Below, piece after piece: positions 8,781 to 15,204 of a stretch of DNA of 15,204 nt. The stretch is taken from positions 1 through 15,204 of the forward strand of contig LSSK01000951.1 of NCBI GenBank assembly GCA_001969505.1, given 5' to 3'. Position 1 is the stretch's first letter. Every line of letters starts with the position of its first letter. The notes beneath the pieces were generated by a model. It did no database searches. It was not told the origin of the DNA and saw only the letters and a program-made list of their open reading frames with translations. Origin of the DNA: Zancudomyces culisetae (Eukaryota; Kickxellomycota; Harpellomycetes; Harpellales; Legeriomycetaceae). The translations under genes and the position numbers were made by a program.

Positions 8781-8854
8781 TATTGGAATATTGGAATATT
8801 AGTTTATTAGAATATTAGAATGTTTTAATTGTTGGAATGTTTTAATTATTGGAA
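8781..8854 (+). repeat. Degenerate octamer array with a 17-bp duplication
   Basis: From 8781 the units read TATTGGAA x2, TATTAGTT, TATTAGAA x2, TGTTTTAA, TTGTTGGAA, TGTTTTAA, TTATTGGAA. The last four form a 17-bp direct repeat (8821-8837 and 8838-8854) matching at 16 of 17 positions. It looks like slippage at two nested scales and has no coding character. Confidence 0.7.
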
Positions 8855-9112
8855 ATTCTAAACTAATATGGAAAATATTGATATTCAGTAAATATACCAC
8901 ATTATATAATTTATTGGTAAGGGTTTTATATTATATAATTGTTATCAGCTTTTGCTTGATACAAAAATCCCATTAGATCAAATCATAAATTATATGATAA
9001 TCTCATACAGATAATGTGAAAATATAATGTATCAACCAAGCTAATATGCTATTTATAAAATATGGCCATGAACACTAGTAGTGATATCTAGTATTTTTGC
9101 TCATGTTTTAAT

Positions 9113-9137
9113 GGGGAGGAGGAGGTGGTGGTGGTGG
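9113..9137 (+). repeat. G-rich GGA/GGT triplet repeat
   Basis: GGGGAGGAGGAGG is followed by four GGT units and a final GG. It is a short purine-rich microsatellite that could form a two-layer G-quadruplex on the + strand. It lies about 1.3 kb after the tyrosinase stop. Confidence 0.55.
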
Positions 9138-9523
9138 AAGTATTTAAGTCTACATTTATGTAAGCGTAGGTTTTGTAAGTTACCAAGTTGACACATGTAC
9201 AGAATTTATTGGATATGTTCAATGCTAAAAATATTAGAAAAAGTATTAAACTAAAAGAAAATCTACTAATTGAGATTGTTTTAGAACCAATCTCTTATAC
9301 ACTGTCAATATCACCCTCCACTGACACCATTCACACCCCTATCACTATACTCTCGTCTCATATATAGATTATAGATTGTAAAGTATAAAGCTAGGGTTTA
9401 GTTGTGTATATACATCAGAGTAATTATGTATACTGCTACAGTGGATGAATGGTTGAATGTGTGAATACTAGGTTACTTTTTGCTATTTGTGGGTAATGGT
9501 GTTAATTTATCAGTAAATCAAAT

Positions 9524-9543
9524 ATCAATCAATCAATCAATCA
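9524..9543 (+). repeat. (ATCA)5 tetranucleotide repeat
   Basis: Five exact ATCA units in a row. This is a simple microsatellite with no other signal attached. Confidence 0.7.
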
Positions 9544-9793
9544 TTAATATTATTAAAGAGTCAATATTTTTGAATTTATTGATCGGTAAAAAAAGGAAAA
9601 ATAAAAAGAGAAAGAAAAAAGATGAAAAAAAAAAGCTGAGAATTAGAAAACTTGAGCTCAATTCCCGGGTATTCACCAATACTAGTTAACCAGTTGATAA
9701 AGTATTATGTATAAGATTTTTCTTCTTTACTAAAGATAGACTCAGATTGTAAAAATAGATCAATGTATACGTTTCATCAGTTAATGTGATTAA

Positions 9794-9828
9794 CCCCAAC
9801 CTCGATCCCCCAACCCCAACCCCAACCC
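9794..9828 (-). repeat. C-rich tract with CCCCAA units (G-quadruplex motif on the - strand)
   Basis: C runs of 4, 5, 4, 4 and 3 occur at 9794, 9807, 9814, 9820 and 9826; the last four are separated by AA only. Read on the - strand this is GGGTTGGGGTTGGGGTTGGGGG, which fits the G-quadruplex rule and resembles TTGGGG telomere-type repeats. It lies about 70 bp upstream of the TATA box at 9900, so it may be a promoter element. As the region is internal and the array short, it is unlikely to be a telomere remnant. Confidence 0.55.
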
Positions 9829-9899
9829 TCTCAAAAAAAAAAGGATAAAGCTAAATGATGTTTTTACATGTGTTTATTTGAATCAAATGGAAAAACGTG

Positions 9900-9907
9900 T
9901 ATATAAA
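9900..9907 (+). promoter_or_regulatory. TATA box of the small secreted protein gene
   Basis: TATATAAA lies 148-155 bp upstream of the ATG at 10055. The only ATG between them (9910) is three bases after the box and so probably upstream of transcription. The expected leader of about 115-120 nt is rich in A and C, poor in G and lacks ATG, which should favour efficient initiation. Confidence 0.5.
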
Positions 9908-10054
9908 CCATGATCTGTTTACTCATAACCTCAACAGAATCAGCAACATAATACTACTACAATAACATTATTAGCACAGAAACAGCATCATTAATCTACA
10001 AGATATCAATAACTAACAAAAATAAATAAATATAAAGTAAAGCAATAGTAAAAA

Positions 10055-10696
10055 ATGGTAAAGATCACATTAGCAGGAGTATCAGTTGCATGCGCAATGC
10101 TTTCAGCAAGTGCCACACCAGTTGCTCAACCATTCGGCAATGCATACCAGAACCAAGAGTTGGCGGCAGCAATAATAGCAGCAAATATGGCAGGACTTCG
10201 ATACGGAGCCCAACACTCAATGCTTCGAAACGCTAGAGCGGGTGAACTTGCTGATCGTGGAATTTTCGATCTGAGTCCTGATCAAGAATCTCGCTTAAAC
10301 GATGTACTCGCGGGAATTGCTAACGGGGTTGCACAAAGTAACGTGGTAGGAAACTTTGTATCTAATGTTATTAGTTTCCTTCCATTCAGTGGAGCTTTAG
10401 GAAACTTGATTAATGGAGCAGTTAGTGGATTGGCTAATGGAATTACAACTGCTAACGCAAATCAGAAGGCTGCAGCTGCTCAAAATGCCAATGCGAATGC
10501 CAATGCCAATGTAGTTGCTCAAGCTGCCAATGTAGCTGCTAGTGTACCCGCTCAAGCAGGTAATGTAGCTGCCCAAAGTGCCAATACACACTTTCAACCT
10601 CAAGGTATTCAAGGTGCACAACTTGTTCAGGCTGCTCAACCTGCTCAGGGTGCCAGCTCCAATGCAAAATTTAATTTAGGTGCTAGTTTCAGCTGA
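10055..10696 (+). CDS. Small secreted Ala/Asn/Gln-rich protein, function unknown
   Basis: 213 aa. Residues 1-20 form a signal peptide (hydrophobic core LAGVSVACAML, cleavage probably near SASA-TP), so the product should enter the secretory pathway. About 21-60 is Ala-rich and of ordinary complexity; 61-95 is charged (AGELADRGIFDLSPDQESR). About 97-131 is a hydrophobic, Gly-dotted stretch (NVISFLPFSGALGNLINGAV) that could insert in a membrane or self-assemble. From about 132 to the end it is a low-complexity Ala/Asn/Gln region with an NA dipeptide run (144-152) and loosely repeated VAAQ/AQAGNVAA units. There is no Cys in the predicted mature protein. I recognise no family. A surface, adhesive or cell-wall protein is possible by composition only. 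It has its own TATA box and leader, and shares with the tyrosinase the change from GCA to GCT alanine codons. It converges on the kinase gene 133 bp away. Confidence 0.8.
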   Translation: MVKITLAGVSVACAMLSASATPVAQPFGNAYQNQELAAAIIAANMAGLRYGAQHSMLRNARAGELADRGIFDLSPDQESRLNDVLAGIANGVAQSNVVGNFVSNVISFLPFSGALGNLINGAVSGLANGITTANANQKAAAAQNANANANANVVAQAANVAASVPAQAGNVAAQSANTHFQPQGIQGAQLVQAAQPAQGASSNAKFNLGASFS

Positions 10697-10737
10697 TAAA
10701 TGTTGCTTAGAATTATATATTGTATGTATTTAATTGA

Positions 10738-10772
10738 TTTATTGCAAATGTGATTTAATGTAATAAAATAAA
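10738..10772. terminator. Bidirectional 3'-end region between convergent genes
   Basis: On the + strand AATAAA occurs at 10762-10767 and 10767-10772, 66-76 nt after the stop of the small secreted gene. On the - strand AATAAA (TTTATT at 10738-10743) lies about 90 nt after the kinase stop. The gap between stop codons is 133 bp, so the two transcripts probably overlap at their 3' ends. The hexamers are common in AT-rich DNA; the symmetric spacing adds weight. Confidence 0.45.
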
Positions 10773-10829
10773 TGATATAATTAAAAGTAATTAGAAGGAA
10801 AAAAAGAAAAAAAAAATCTAAAAAAGAAA

Positions 10830-13766
10830 TTATTGAGAAGATAAAGCAGCTTCTCTAGCAGCTCTAATAAGGGGAGAAAGTATAGAAAGAGGACCAGATT
10901 TCTGGATGAAAGGATGAGTAAGAATAGCAGTGGCAGAAGGACGGGAGGCGGGGTCAACAGAGAGAGATTTGGCGAGGAAATCGCGAAAAGTATAGGAGAG
11001 AGAGTCAGGGGAGTGGATTTTGGGGGTGCCGTTGGTGGCAATCATGTAAAGGGCACGAAGAGGGTTTTCGTTGAGGTAAGGAGGTTCACCTTCAACCATT
11101 TCGATGGCCATGATACCAAGAGACCAAATGTCGACTTTTGGACCGTATTCTTTTCGGGTTACAACTTCGGGGGCCATCCAGTAAGGAGTTCCAACCATGG
11201 TAGTGCGTTTGGAGGAGGCGGGAGTGAGTTGAGCGCAAAAACCAAAGTCGGTGATTTTGATTTCGCCATTTAAACTGAGCAGAATGTTATCGGACTTGAT
11301 GTCACGATGGATGACACGGTTTTCATGTAGATGGGCAAGACCTTCAAGAGTTTCGCGGCAAACAGTGGCGATTTGAGATTCAGTCATTAGGCTGTTTGTA
11401 ACAACGTCAGTGAGAGAACCACCCTCCATATATTCCATAACAACCCATAAATCCTCGATATGAAGGAATGAATCAATAAAGTTGACAATGTTTTTATGTT
11501 TAGACTCTCTCATCACCAGAATTTCATTGATAATAAGATCCTTTTTGGGCTGTGCGACTAGGTTCATCTGCTTGATGGCTACAATACTGTTGCTTCCAAC
11601 AGGCTGGGCTGTATAAACACCGCCTGAAGCACCCTGTCCAATTAGTACCAGTGACCGATACAGTTTGGATGGGTCGTTGGGATTACAAATGGCTTTTAGC
11701 TTCTCAACAACTGCACGTAAACTTGGTTCGTCTGCTTGAGGTTGTTGATCAGGTTTGGTTCTTGAGATTGGAACGTCGTCTTTGTTGGATTGAGATTTTT
11801 GTACTATTTGTTGTTCTGTTTGTTGTTGTTGTTTTTGCTGTTGTTGTTGTTTTTGTTTTTGTATTTGTTGTTGTTGTTGCTGTTGTTGTTGCTGTTGTTG
11901 TTGTTGTTGCTGTTGTTGTTGCTGTTGTTGTTGCTGTTGTTGTTGCTGTTGTGTTTCTTTATTTTTAAAAAGTTGAACACTTCCATCACTACTACGACTG
12001 TGAAAACTTTTAGCACTATCATGTTTACTACTTTTTTCAATCTCTTTTTCTTTTTCTTTTTCTTTTTCTTTTTTTCTTTGTAATTGTAACTGCTTTTCTT
12101 TTTCTTTTTCTCTTTCTCGTTCCTTTTCTCGTTCTCGTTCCTTTTCTCTTTCTATTTCTCTTTCTCTTTCTTGTTGTTTTCTTTGTTTTTCATATTCATG
12201 TCGAGTTTCTTGTATATTAGATTCAAATATATTGTTATTACTCATAGCAGTAGCAGAGAAATCACGTAAAACATTTGTAATTGGAGGTAACTGTGGTGGT
12301 TGTGGTGAAAATGCTTGTAATTCTGTAGAACTAGTTTTTATTACCAGTTTTTCTTTTTCTTTCTTCTTTTCCTTCTCCTTTTCCTTTTCCTTTTCCTTTT
12401 CCTTTTCTTTATTTGATGTATCCAAATAATTACCAATAGTATTACTATCAACTTCATATGAATATCCTGCTGCTGTCCGTCCTGCTGCTTCCATCTTTTT
12501 CCATACCATATCATCTTCTTCATCTTCTCGTTCCATCGCTCCATTATGATTCGTTCCATTTCTAGTCTTCGTCTTGGTCTTATGACTGGGCTTCGAAATA
12601 TTGGTTGATTGATAAAACTCCATCACCTTAATCACCGCCTCCTGGTTCTTTTCTTGATCCTGTTTTGTAATTCCTGCATCTCGCAACAGTGTTGACCACT
12701 CCTTTGGTAATCCTGTAAACTCTCCTGTCTCATTATCTACTCCAACATGTGTCAAATGAATCGGATTGTACGGTGCTGATATCTCAGCTTTTCGTGGTTC
12801 TCCACTTAACAAATCCGTCATTGAACTAACTAGATTATTTAACACCCCCTTAATTCGTGTCTTTCCAACATTATTATTGTTACTATTTCCATTAACACTG
12901 TTATTATTGTTATTATTATTGTTGATGTTATTATTATTATTGCTGTTGTTGTTGTTGTTATTATTATTATTAATACCACTATGCCCTTGATCAGTTTGTA
13001 CTGGTTCTAATGTCCCCAAATATACACTATTCAACGTTCTACTCACTCCATCCTCTCTTTCTTCCTCTTCTTCCTCTTTTTCTTCTCCTCCTGTTCTTCT
13101 CTCTTCACGTCCTGGAGATGTCTTGCTTCGCTGCATCATTTGTCCTCCACCCTCACTTTCTGCCAATCCTCTACCTATCACTGATGGCCCAAGTCCTGTT
13201 TTCTTTGGTGTTGGTGGTGCTGCTCGCTGTCTCTGTCCTTGTACCTGCCCCTGTACTTGAGACTGACCTATTTTTTTCCCCATATTATATCCCTTGCCTA
13301 CTTTCATTGTATTTGATCTACGGTTTTCTCGTTTTCCTTCCATTCCTCCTGCCCGTCTCTCTCTTTCTCTTCCCCTTTCACCTTGTCCTTTTACTTGCTC
13401 GTCATACCCCTGTCCCTCCCAGCCGTATTCCCGAATACCTATTGCGTTCATTGAACTCGATTGTCGAAGTTTTGTTGTTGTTGTTGTCGTTGTATATAAC
13501 TGTTTCTGACCCTGGCTCGAACCTTGTCCCTGTCCTTTCCCTGGTGGTATTGGTGCATTTCTTTGTGGAACATATTTACCCATAAACCCTAATTCAAACC
13601 TTGTATCATGCACAGTTTTGGAATCCATAAACGTACCTCCAATCTCATATCCCTTGTTTTCCACCTGTTTTCCATTCTGTCCTAGCATTTTTTCTTTTCC
13701 ATCTCCTGTTTCTTTTTTGTATACATCACCCACAATTCCTCTTGACTCTTTTTCGTTCCTATACAT
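10830..13766 (-). CDS. Ste20/PAK-family p21-activated Ser/Thr kinase
   Basis: 978 aa from the ATG at 13766; the frame extends 6 codons upstream only by using TTG, so I take the ATG, which has A at -3. PAK kinases are switched on by GTP-bound Cdc42/Rac and feed MAPK cascades and polarity in the cytoplasm and cortex. Seen in order: a Gly/Gln/Arg-rich N-terminus; polyAsn (about 266-299); the CRIB motif [14 protein letters not shown] (329-342) in a p21-binding domain to about 385; Lys/Glu repeats (about 453-473) and a charged Arg/Glu/Lys helix (about 525-578); 29 Gln (606-634); and the kinase domain at about 702-954. The latter has the Gly loop IGQGASGGV (709-717), Lys732, Glu748, Met777 as gatekeeper, HRD 820-822, DFG 840-842, activation-loop Thr856 in TTMVGTPYW and APE 865-867. 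The C-terminal [14 protein letters not shown] (961-974) matches the G-beta-binding tail of Ste20/PAKs. I see no PH domain, so it is nearer Ste20/Pak1 than Cla4. All catalytic residues are present. The long low-complexity inserts are unusual in length. Confidence 0.95.
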   Translation of the reverse strand: MYRNEKESRGIVGDVYKKETGDGKEKMLGQNGKQVENKGYEIGGTFMDSKTVHDTRFELGFMGKYVPQRNAPIPPGKGQGQGSSQGQKQLYTTTTTTTKLRQSSSMNAIGIREYGWEGQGYDEQVKGQGERGRERERRAGGMEGKRENRRSNTMKVGKGYNMGKKIGQSQVQGQVQGQRQRAAPPTPKKTGLGPSVIGRGLAESEGGGQMMQRSKTSPGREERRTGGEEKEEEEEEREDGVSRTLNSVYLGTLEPVQTDQGHSGINNNNNNNNNSNNNNNINNNNNNNNSVNGNSNNNNVGKTRIKGVLNNLVSSMTDLLSGEPRKAEISAPYNPIHLTHVGVDNETGEFTGLPKEWSTLLRDAGITKQDQEKNQEAVIKVMEFYQSTNISKPSHKTKTKTRNGTNHNGAMEREDEEDDMVWKKMEAAGRTAAGYSYEVDSNTIGNYLDTSNKEKEKEKEKEKEKEKKKEKEKLVIKTSSTELQAFSPQPPQLPPITNVLRDFSATAMSNNNIFESNIQETRHEYEKQRKQQEREREIEREKEREREKEREREKEKEKQLQLQRKKEKEKEKEKEIEKSSKHDSAKSFHSRSSDGSVQLFKNKETQQQQQQQQQQQQQQQQQQQQQQQQQQQQQIQKQKQQQQQKQQQQTEQQIVQKSQSNKDDVPISRTKPDQQPQADEPSLRAVVEKLKAICNPNDPSKLYRSLVLIGQGASGGVYTAQPVGSNSIVAIKQMNLVAQPKKDLIINEILVMRESKHKNIVNFIDSFLHIEDLWVVMEYMEGGSLTDVVTNSLMTESQIATVCRETLEGLAHLHENRVIHRDIKSDNILLSLNGEIKITDFGFCAQLTPASSKRTTMVGTPYWMAPEVVTRKEYGPKVDIWSLGIMAIEMVEGEPPYLNENPLRALYMIATNGTPKIHSPDSLSYTFRDFLAKSLSVDPASRPSATAILTHPFIQKSGPLSILSPLIRAAREAALSSQ
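11865..11951 (-). repeat. CAA/CAG tract coding 29 glutamines in the kinase
   Basis: 29 glutamine codons, mostly CAA, interrupted by single CAG codons at 11880, 11892, 11910, 11922, 11934 and 11946. The interval is 12 bp, with one of 18 bp, showing growth by duplication of a four-codon unit rather than single codons. The tract lies just before the kinase domain, in the linker. Confidence 0.9.
12033..12194 (-). repeat. Charged Lys/Glu/Arg repeat tract in the kinase linker
   Basis: Coding-strand hexamers of the GAAAAG and CGAGAA type encode an almost continuous Arg/Glu/Lys run broken by QLQLQR. The alternation predicts a long charged single helix or coiled coil between the CRIB and kinase domains. 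Confidence 0.75.
12348..12410 (-). repeat. (Lys-Glu)n hexamer repeat in the kinase
   Basis: About 21 codons of alternating Lys and Glu, coded by AAGGAA- and AAAGAA-type hexamers. It is a separate slippage-prone tract from the one at 12033-12194 and has its own interruption (KKK). Confidence 0.75.
12870..12971 (-). repeat. AAT/AAC tract coding polyasparagine in the kinase
   Basis: About 34 codons that are nearly all Asn, with a few Ser, Ile, Val and Gly interruptions, placed 30 residues before the CRIB motif. AAT and AAC are mixed, which argues for some age. PolyAsn runs of this length are more typical of AT-rich genomes. Confidence 0.8.
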
Positions 13767-14560
13767 TTTATTCCTCTCGTACAATACCTTCCTTCTTTGT
13801 TTTTTTTTTTAACCTACAAGTTACAATCGCGTCCCTGGTTTGATTCCAATACAATACAACTTTGTTTAATATACTATAATATAATATACAAATTCCACCT
13901 CTTTTGGTATATATTATATTATACTATACTATATCTATATCTATCTATATCTATTTGCTCTATTCTCTTTTTGCTTTCTGTTGATTTTATTTTACATTTA
14001 TTTGTACAATTTACCCTTTATTCTCTTTTAACTTTTGATATTGTTACAACCAAAATGTTCATAATATCCTTTATTTCCAAGTCTGCTGAATTTTTTTTTA
14101 AATGTATTCCATACTTTTTTATTATTTTTATAAATTATAATTTTTTAAATCGTAGAAAATGAATGGAAATTACTATTTTTTCCTACCAAACTTTAGATAT
14201 AAAAACAAATATAAATTATTAAAATTGTTATTATTGTTTTATTGTAAAACGATAAATTCTACAGTGCAATAAAAACCAAGTTTGACATGTATTTCACTCA
14301 CTGGAATATTATATAAAATAATATTATTAATAGCAAAATAAAAATAAAACAGTGCTATTTTCATAGCATAAAATTGTAAATATTCTTTCATCATTTACTC
14401 TGATTTGCTTTTACATGTAATTATTACGTTATTCTTTTTTTTTTTTTTGTTTTTTCTTTTTACCTTTTTCCAAAAATGACAATTAAATAGAAATAATATA
14501 ATCCAAACTAAGAAATTAAAATAATAAAAAGCCATTTAGAACTCTTTAGATTAGCTCAAA
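13767..14560. promoter_or_regulatory. Kinase upstream region, AT-rich
   Basis: Just upstream of the kinase ATG the coding strand carries an A tract (13799-13810), and no ATG occurs on that strand up to about 13960. The segment 13868-13955 is rich in TATA- and TATC-type steps (TATATTATATTATACTATAC, then repeated ATCTAT) and is the best candidate for the core promoter, about 100-190 bp upstream of the ATG. No single TATA box stands out. From 13960 to 14560 I see only AT-rich sequence and no gene. Confidence 0.4.
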
Positions 14561-14754
14561 TTATAAATGATGGGTTTTTTTTCTTTCTTATTTTTCACTA
14601 CAAGAATTTCGATGTCTTTGAAAATCTTGCCTATCCAATTCCCCCCTCTCTCTCTCTTTTCCTCCTCTTCCCTCCCTCCCTCCCTTCTTCCAACCACTAC
14701 CACCATCACCATCACCATCATTTTTAACAACACCCCATCAACTTTTCCCCTCCA

Positions 14755-14810
14755 ATTTCCCATTTCCCATTTCCCATTTCGTATTTCCCATTTCATATTT
14801 CCCATCTCTC
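14755..14810 (+). repeat. Heptamer array, consensus ATTTCCC
   Basis: Eight consecutive 7-mers in one register: ATTTCCC x3, ATTTCGT, ATTTCCC, ATTTCAT, ATTTCCC, ATCTCTC. Five are exact. Two isolated ATTTCCC copies follow at 15002-15008 and 15053-15059. Confidence 0.8.
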
Positions 14811-14873
14811 TAGCCTATCATTTCTCCATCCTATCATCTCTCTCCTTTCTCTTCTCGCCTTACCTTTTTTTTT

Positions 14874-14923
14874 ACCTCAACTCACCTCACCTCACCTCAC
14901 CTTACCATAACATACCACAACAT
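14874..14923 (+). repeat. Pentamer array, consensus ACCTC
   Basis: Ten consecutive 5-mers in one register: ACCTC, AACTC, ACCTC x3, ACCTT, ACCAT, AACAT, ACCAC, AACAT. As with the array at 4698-4802, units drift by substitutions without indels. The period is the same; the sequence differs. Confidence 0.75.
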
Positions 14924-15204
14924 GTCTCTTTTTTTTTCATTGTTGTTTATCAATTCCCCCTCCCCCTTTCTCCCTCATCTCATCTTGGTAGCCAATTCAA
15001 TATTTCCCATACCCCTTTTTCATTTCACCAATTCAAGTCATTTTACCTTGTTATTTCCCATATTTTTACCCAAGAGAGTTCCACATTTAGCATATTTTAC
15101 CTTTCGGATTAATTCGGTTCTTTTTATTCGGTTTTTTCCAATTCACTTCAAGTCCAATTTACCTGGTTTCAACTTTTTTGAATGTTATCTCTGCTTTCCC
15201 ACTC

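Larger units (their letters stand above)
7781..9899. other. Intergenic spacer, about 2.1 kb, no gene recognised
   Basis: It begins with the tyrosinase 3' end, a T-rich stretch without a clear AATAAA, and ends at the TATA box of the next gene. No frame carries a recognisable domain; the longest, at 9480-9689, is Lys/Asn/Ile-rich and begins at TTG. The spacer contains a hairpin at 8266-8292, a G-rich tract GGGAGGGGGGGAGGGGG at 8325-8341, the octamer array at 8781-8854, GGA/GGT triplets at 9113-9137, (ATCA)5 at 9524-9543 and a C-rich tract at 9794-9828. I saw no tRNA. Confidence 0.6.
14561..15204. other. Pyrimidine-rich repeat region without a convincing gene
   Basis: The + strand is strongly C/T-biased to the window end. 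It contains CT-rich runs (14641-14690), CACCAT x3 (14701-14718), a heptamer array (14755-14810) and a pentamer array (14874-14923). Six CCAAT pentamers lie at 14635, 14752, 14992, 15028, 15138 and 15154. A frame of 181 codons (14567-15112) is open here, but its product is Phe/Ser/Pro/Leu-only low complexity. The region may be distal control DNA of the kinase gene or of a gene beyond the right edge. Confidence 0.5.

Noticed and set aside
11790-12083. Leucine-rich + frame that looks like a membrane protein
   Set aside because: It is the reverse strand of the CAA/CAG and Lys/Glu tracts of the kinase; the apparent hydrophobic helix is a by-product.
13010-13585. Open + frame of 191 codons opposite the kinase
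   Set aside because: It is antisense to the kinase N-terminal half; its Leu/Val/Ser-rich product mirrors the coding-strand Gln, Arg and Glu codons.
13767-13784. Six extra N-terminal codons for the kinase
   Set aside because: They need a TTG start; the ATG at 13766 has a good context and is the first on that strand.
14567-15112. Open + frame of 181 codons
   Set aside because: The product is only Phe/Ser/Pro/Leu/Ile/Thr low complexity, arising from the pyrimidine-rich repeats; no domain, signal or composition like the real genes.
1-15204. tRNA, rRNA, CRISPR or transposon features
   Set aside because: I scanned for B-box-like GTTCRANNC sequences, regularly spaced direct repeats, terminal inverted repeats and transposase motifs and found none convincing; the regular repeats are all short-period micro-arrays.

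Overview
The window is AT-rich nuclear DNA (roughly two thirds A+T by eye) from a fungus. It holds four intact genes, all without introns as far as their open frames show, separated by long AT-rich spacers full of short tandem repeats. A secreted fungal-type tyrosinase, a microsomal-type cytochrome P450 and a Ste20/PAK kinase with a C-terminal G-beta-binding tail all point to Fungi. The lack of introns, strong A+T bias, polyQ/polyN/Lys-Glu runs and the short zygomycete-like tyrosinase suggest an early-diverging lineage, perhaps Kickxellomycotina/Harpellales-like. That placement is inference.

Layout. 1-1475: spacer with no intact gene; one forward frame is poor in stops and may be a decayed gene, followed by a P450 promoter region with a perfect CRE palindrome, an imperfect inverted repeat and a TATA box. 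1516-3237 (+): divergent cytochrome P450 with the heme-Cys and ExxR motifs but without the I-helix threonine. 3238-6187: about 3 kb of spacer with a remarkable in-register pentanucleotide array. 6311-7780 (+): secreted tyrosinase with copper ligands, a YCY end-of-core motif, a Lys-Arg site and a low-complexity C-terminal extension. 7781-9899: spacer with an octamer array and G- and C-rich tracts. 10055-10696 (+): small secreted Ala/Asn/Gln-rich protein of unknown function. 10830-13766 (-): Ste20/PAK-like kinase, convergent with the previous gene and only 133 bp away. 13767-15204: kinase upstream region, then pyrimidine-rich repeats with a cluster of CCAAT pentamers.

The genes do not form an obvious pathway. 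The tyrosinase and the small secreted protein share a TATATAAA box, a long ATG-free A-rich leader and the same unusual codon-usage change along the gene, so they may be two strongly expressed secretory genes. I found no mobile element, CRISPR array, tRNA or rRNA. I see no clear new multi-gene system; the best leads are the P450 active site, the tyrosinase active-site substitutions, the paired codon switch and the in-register micro-arrays.
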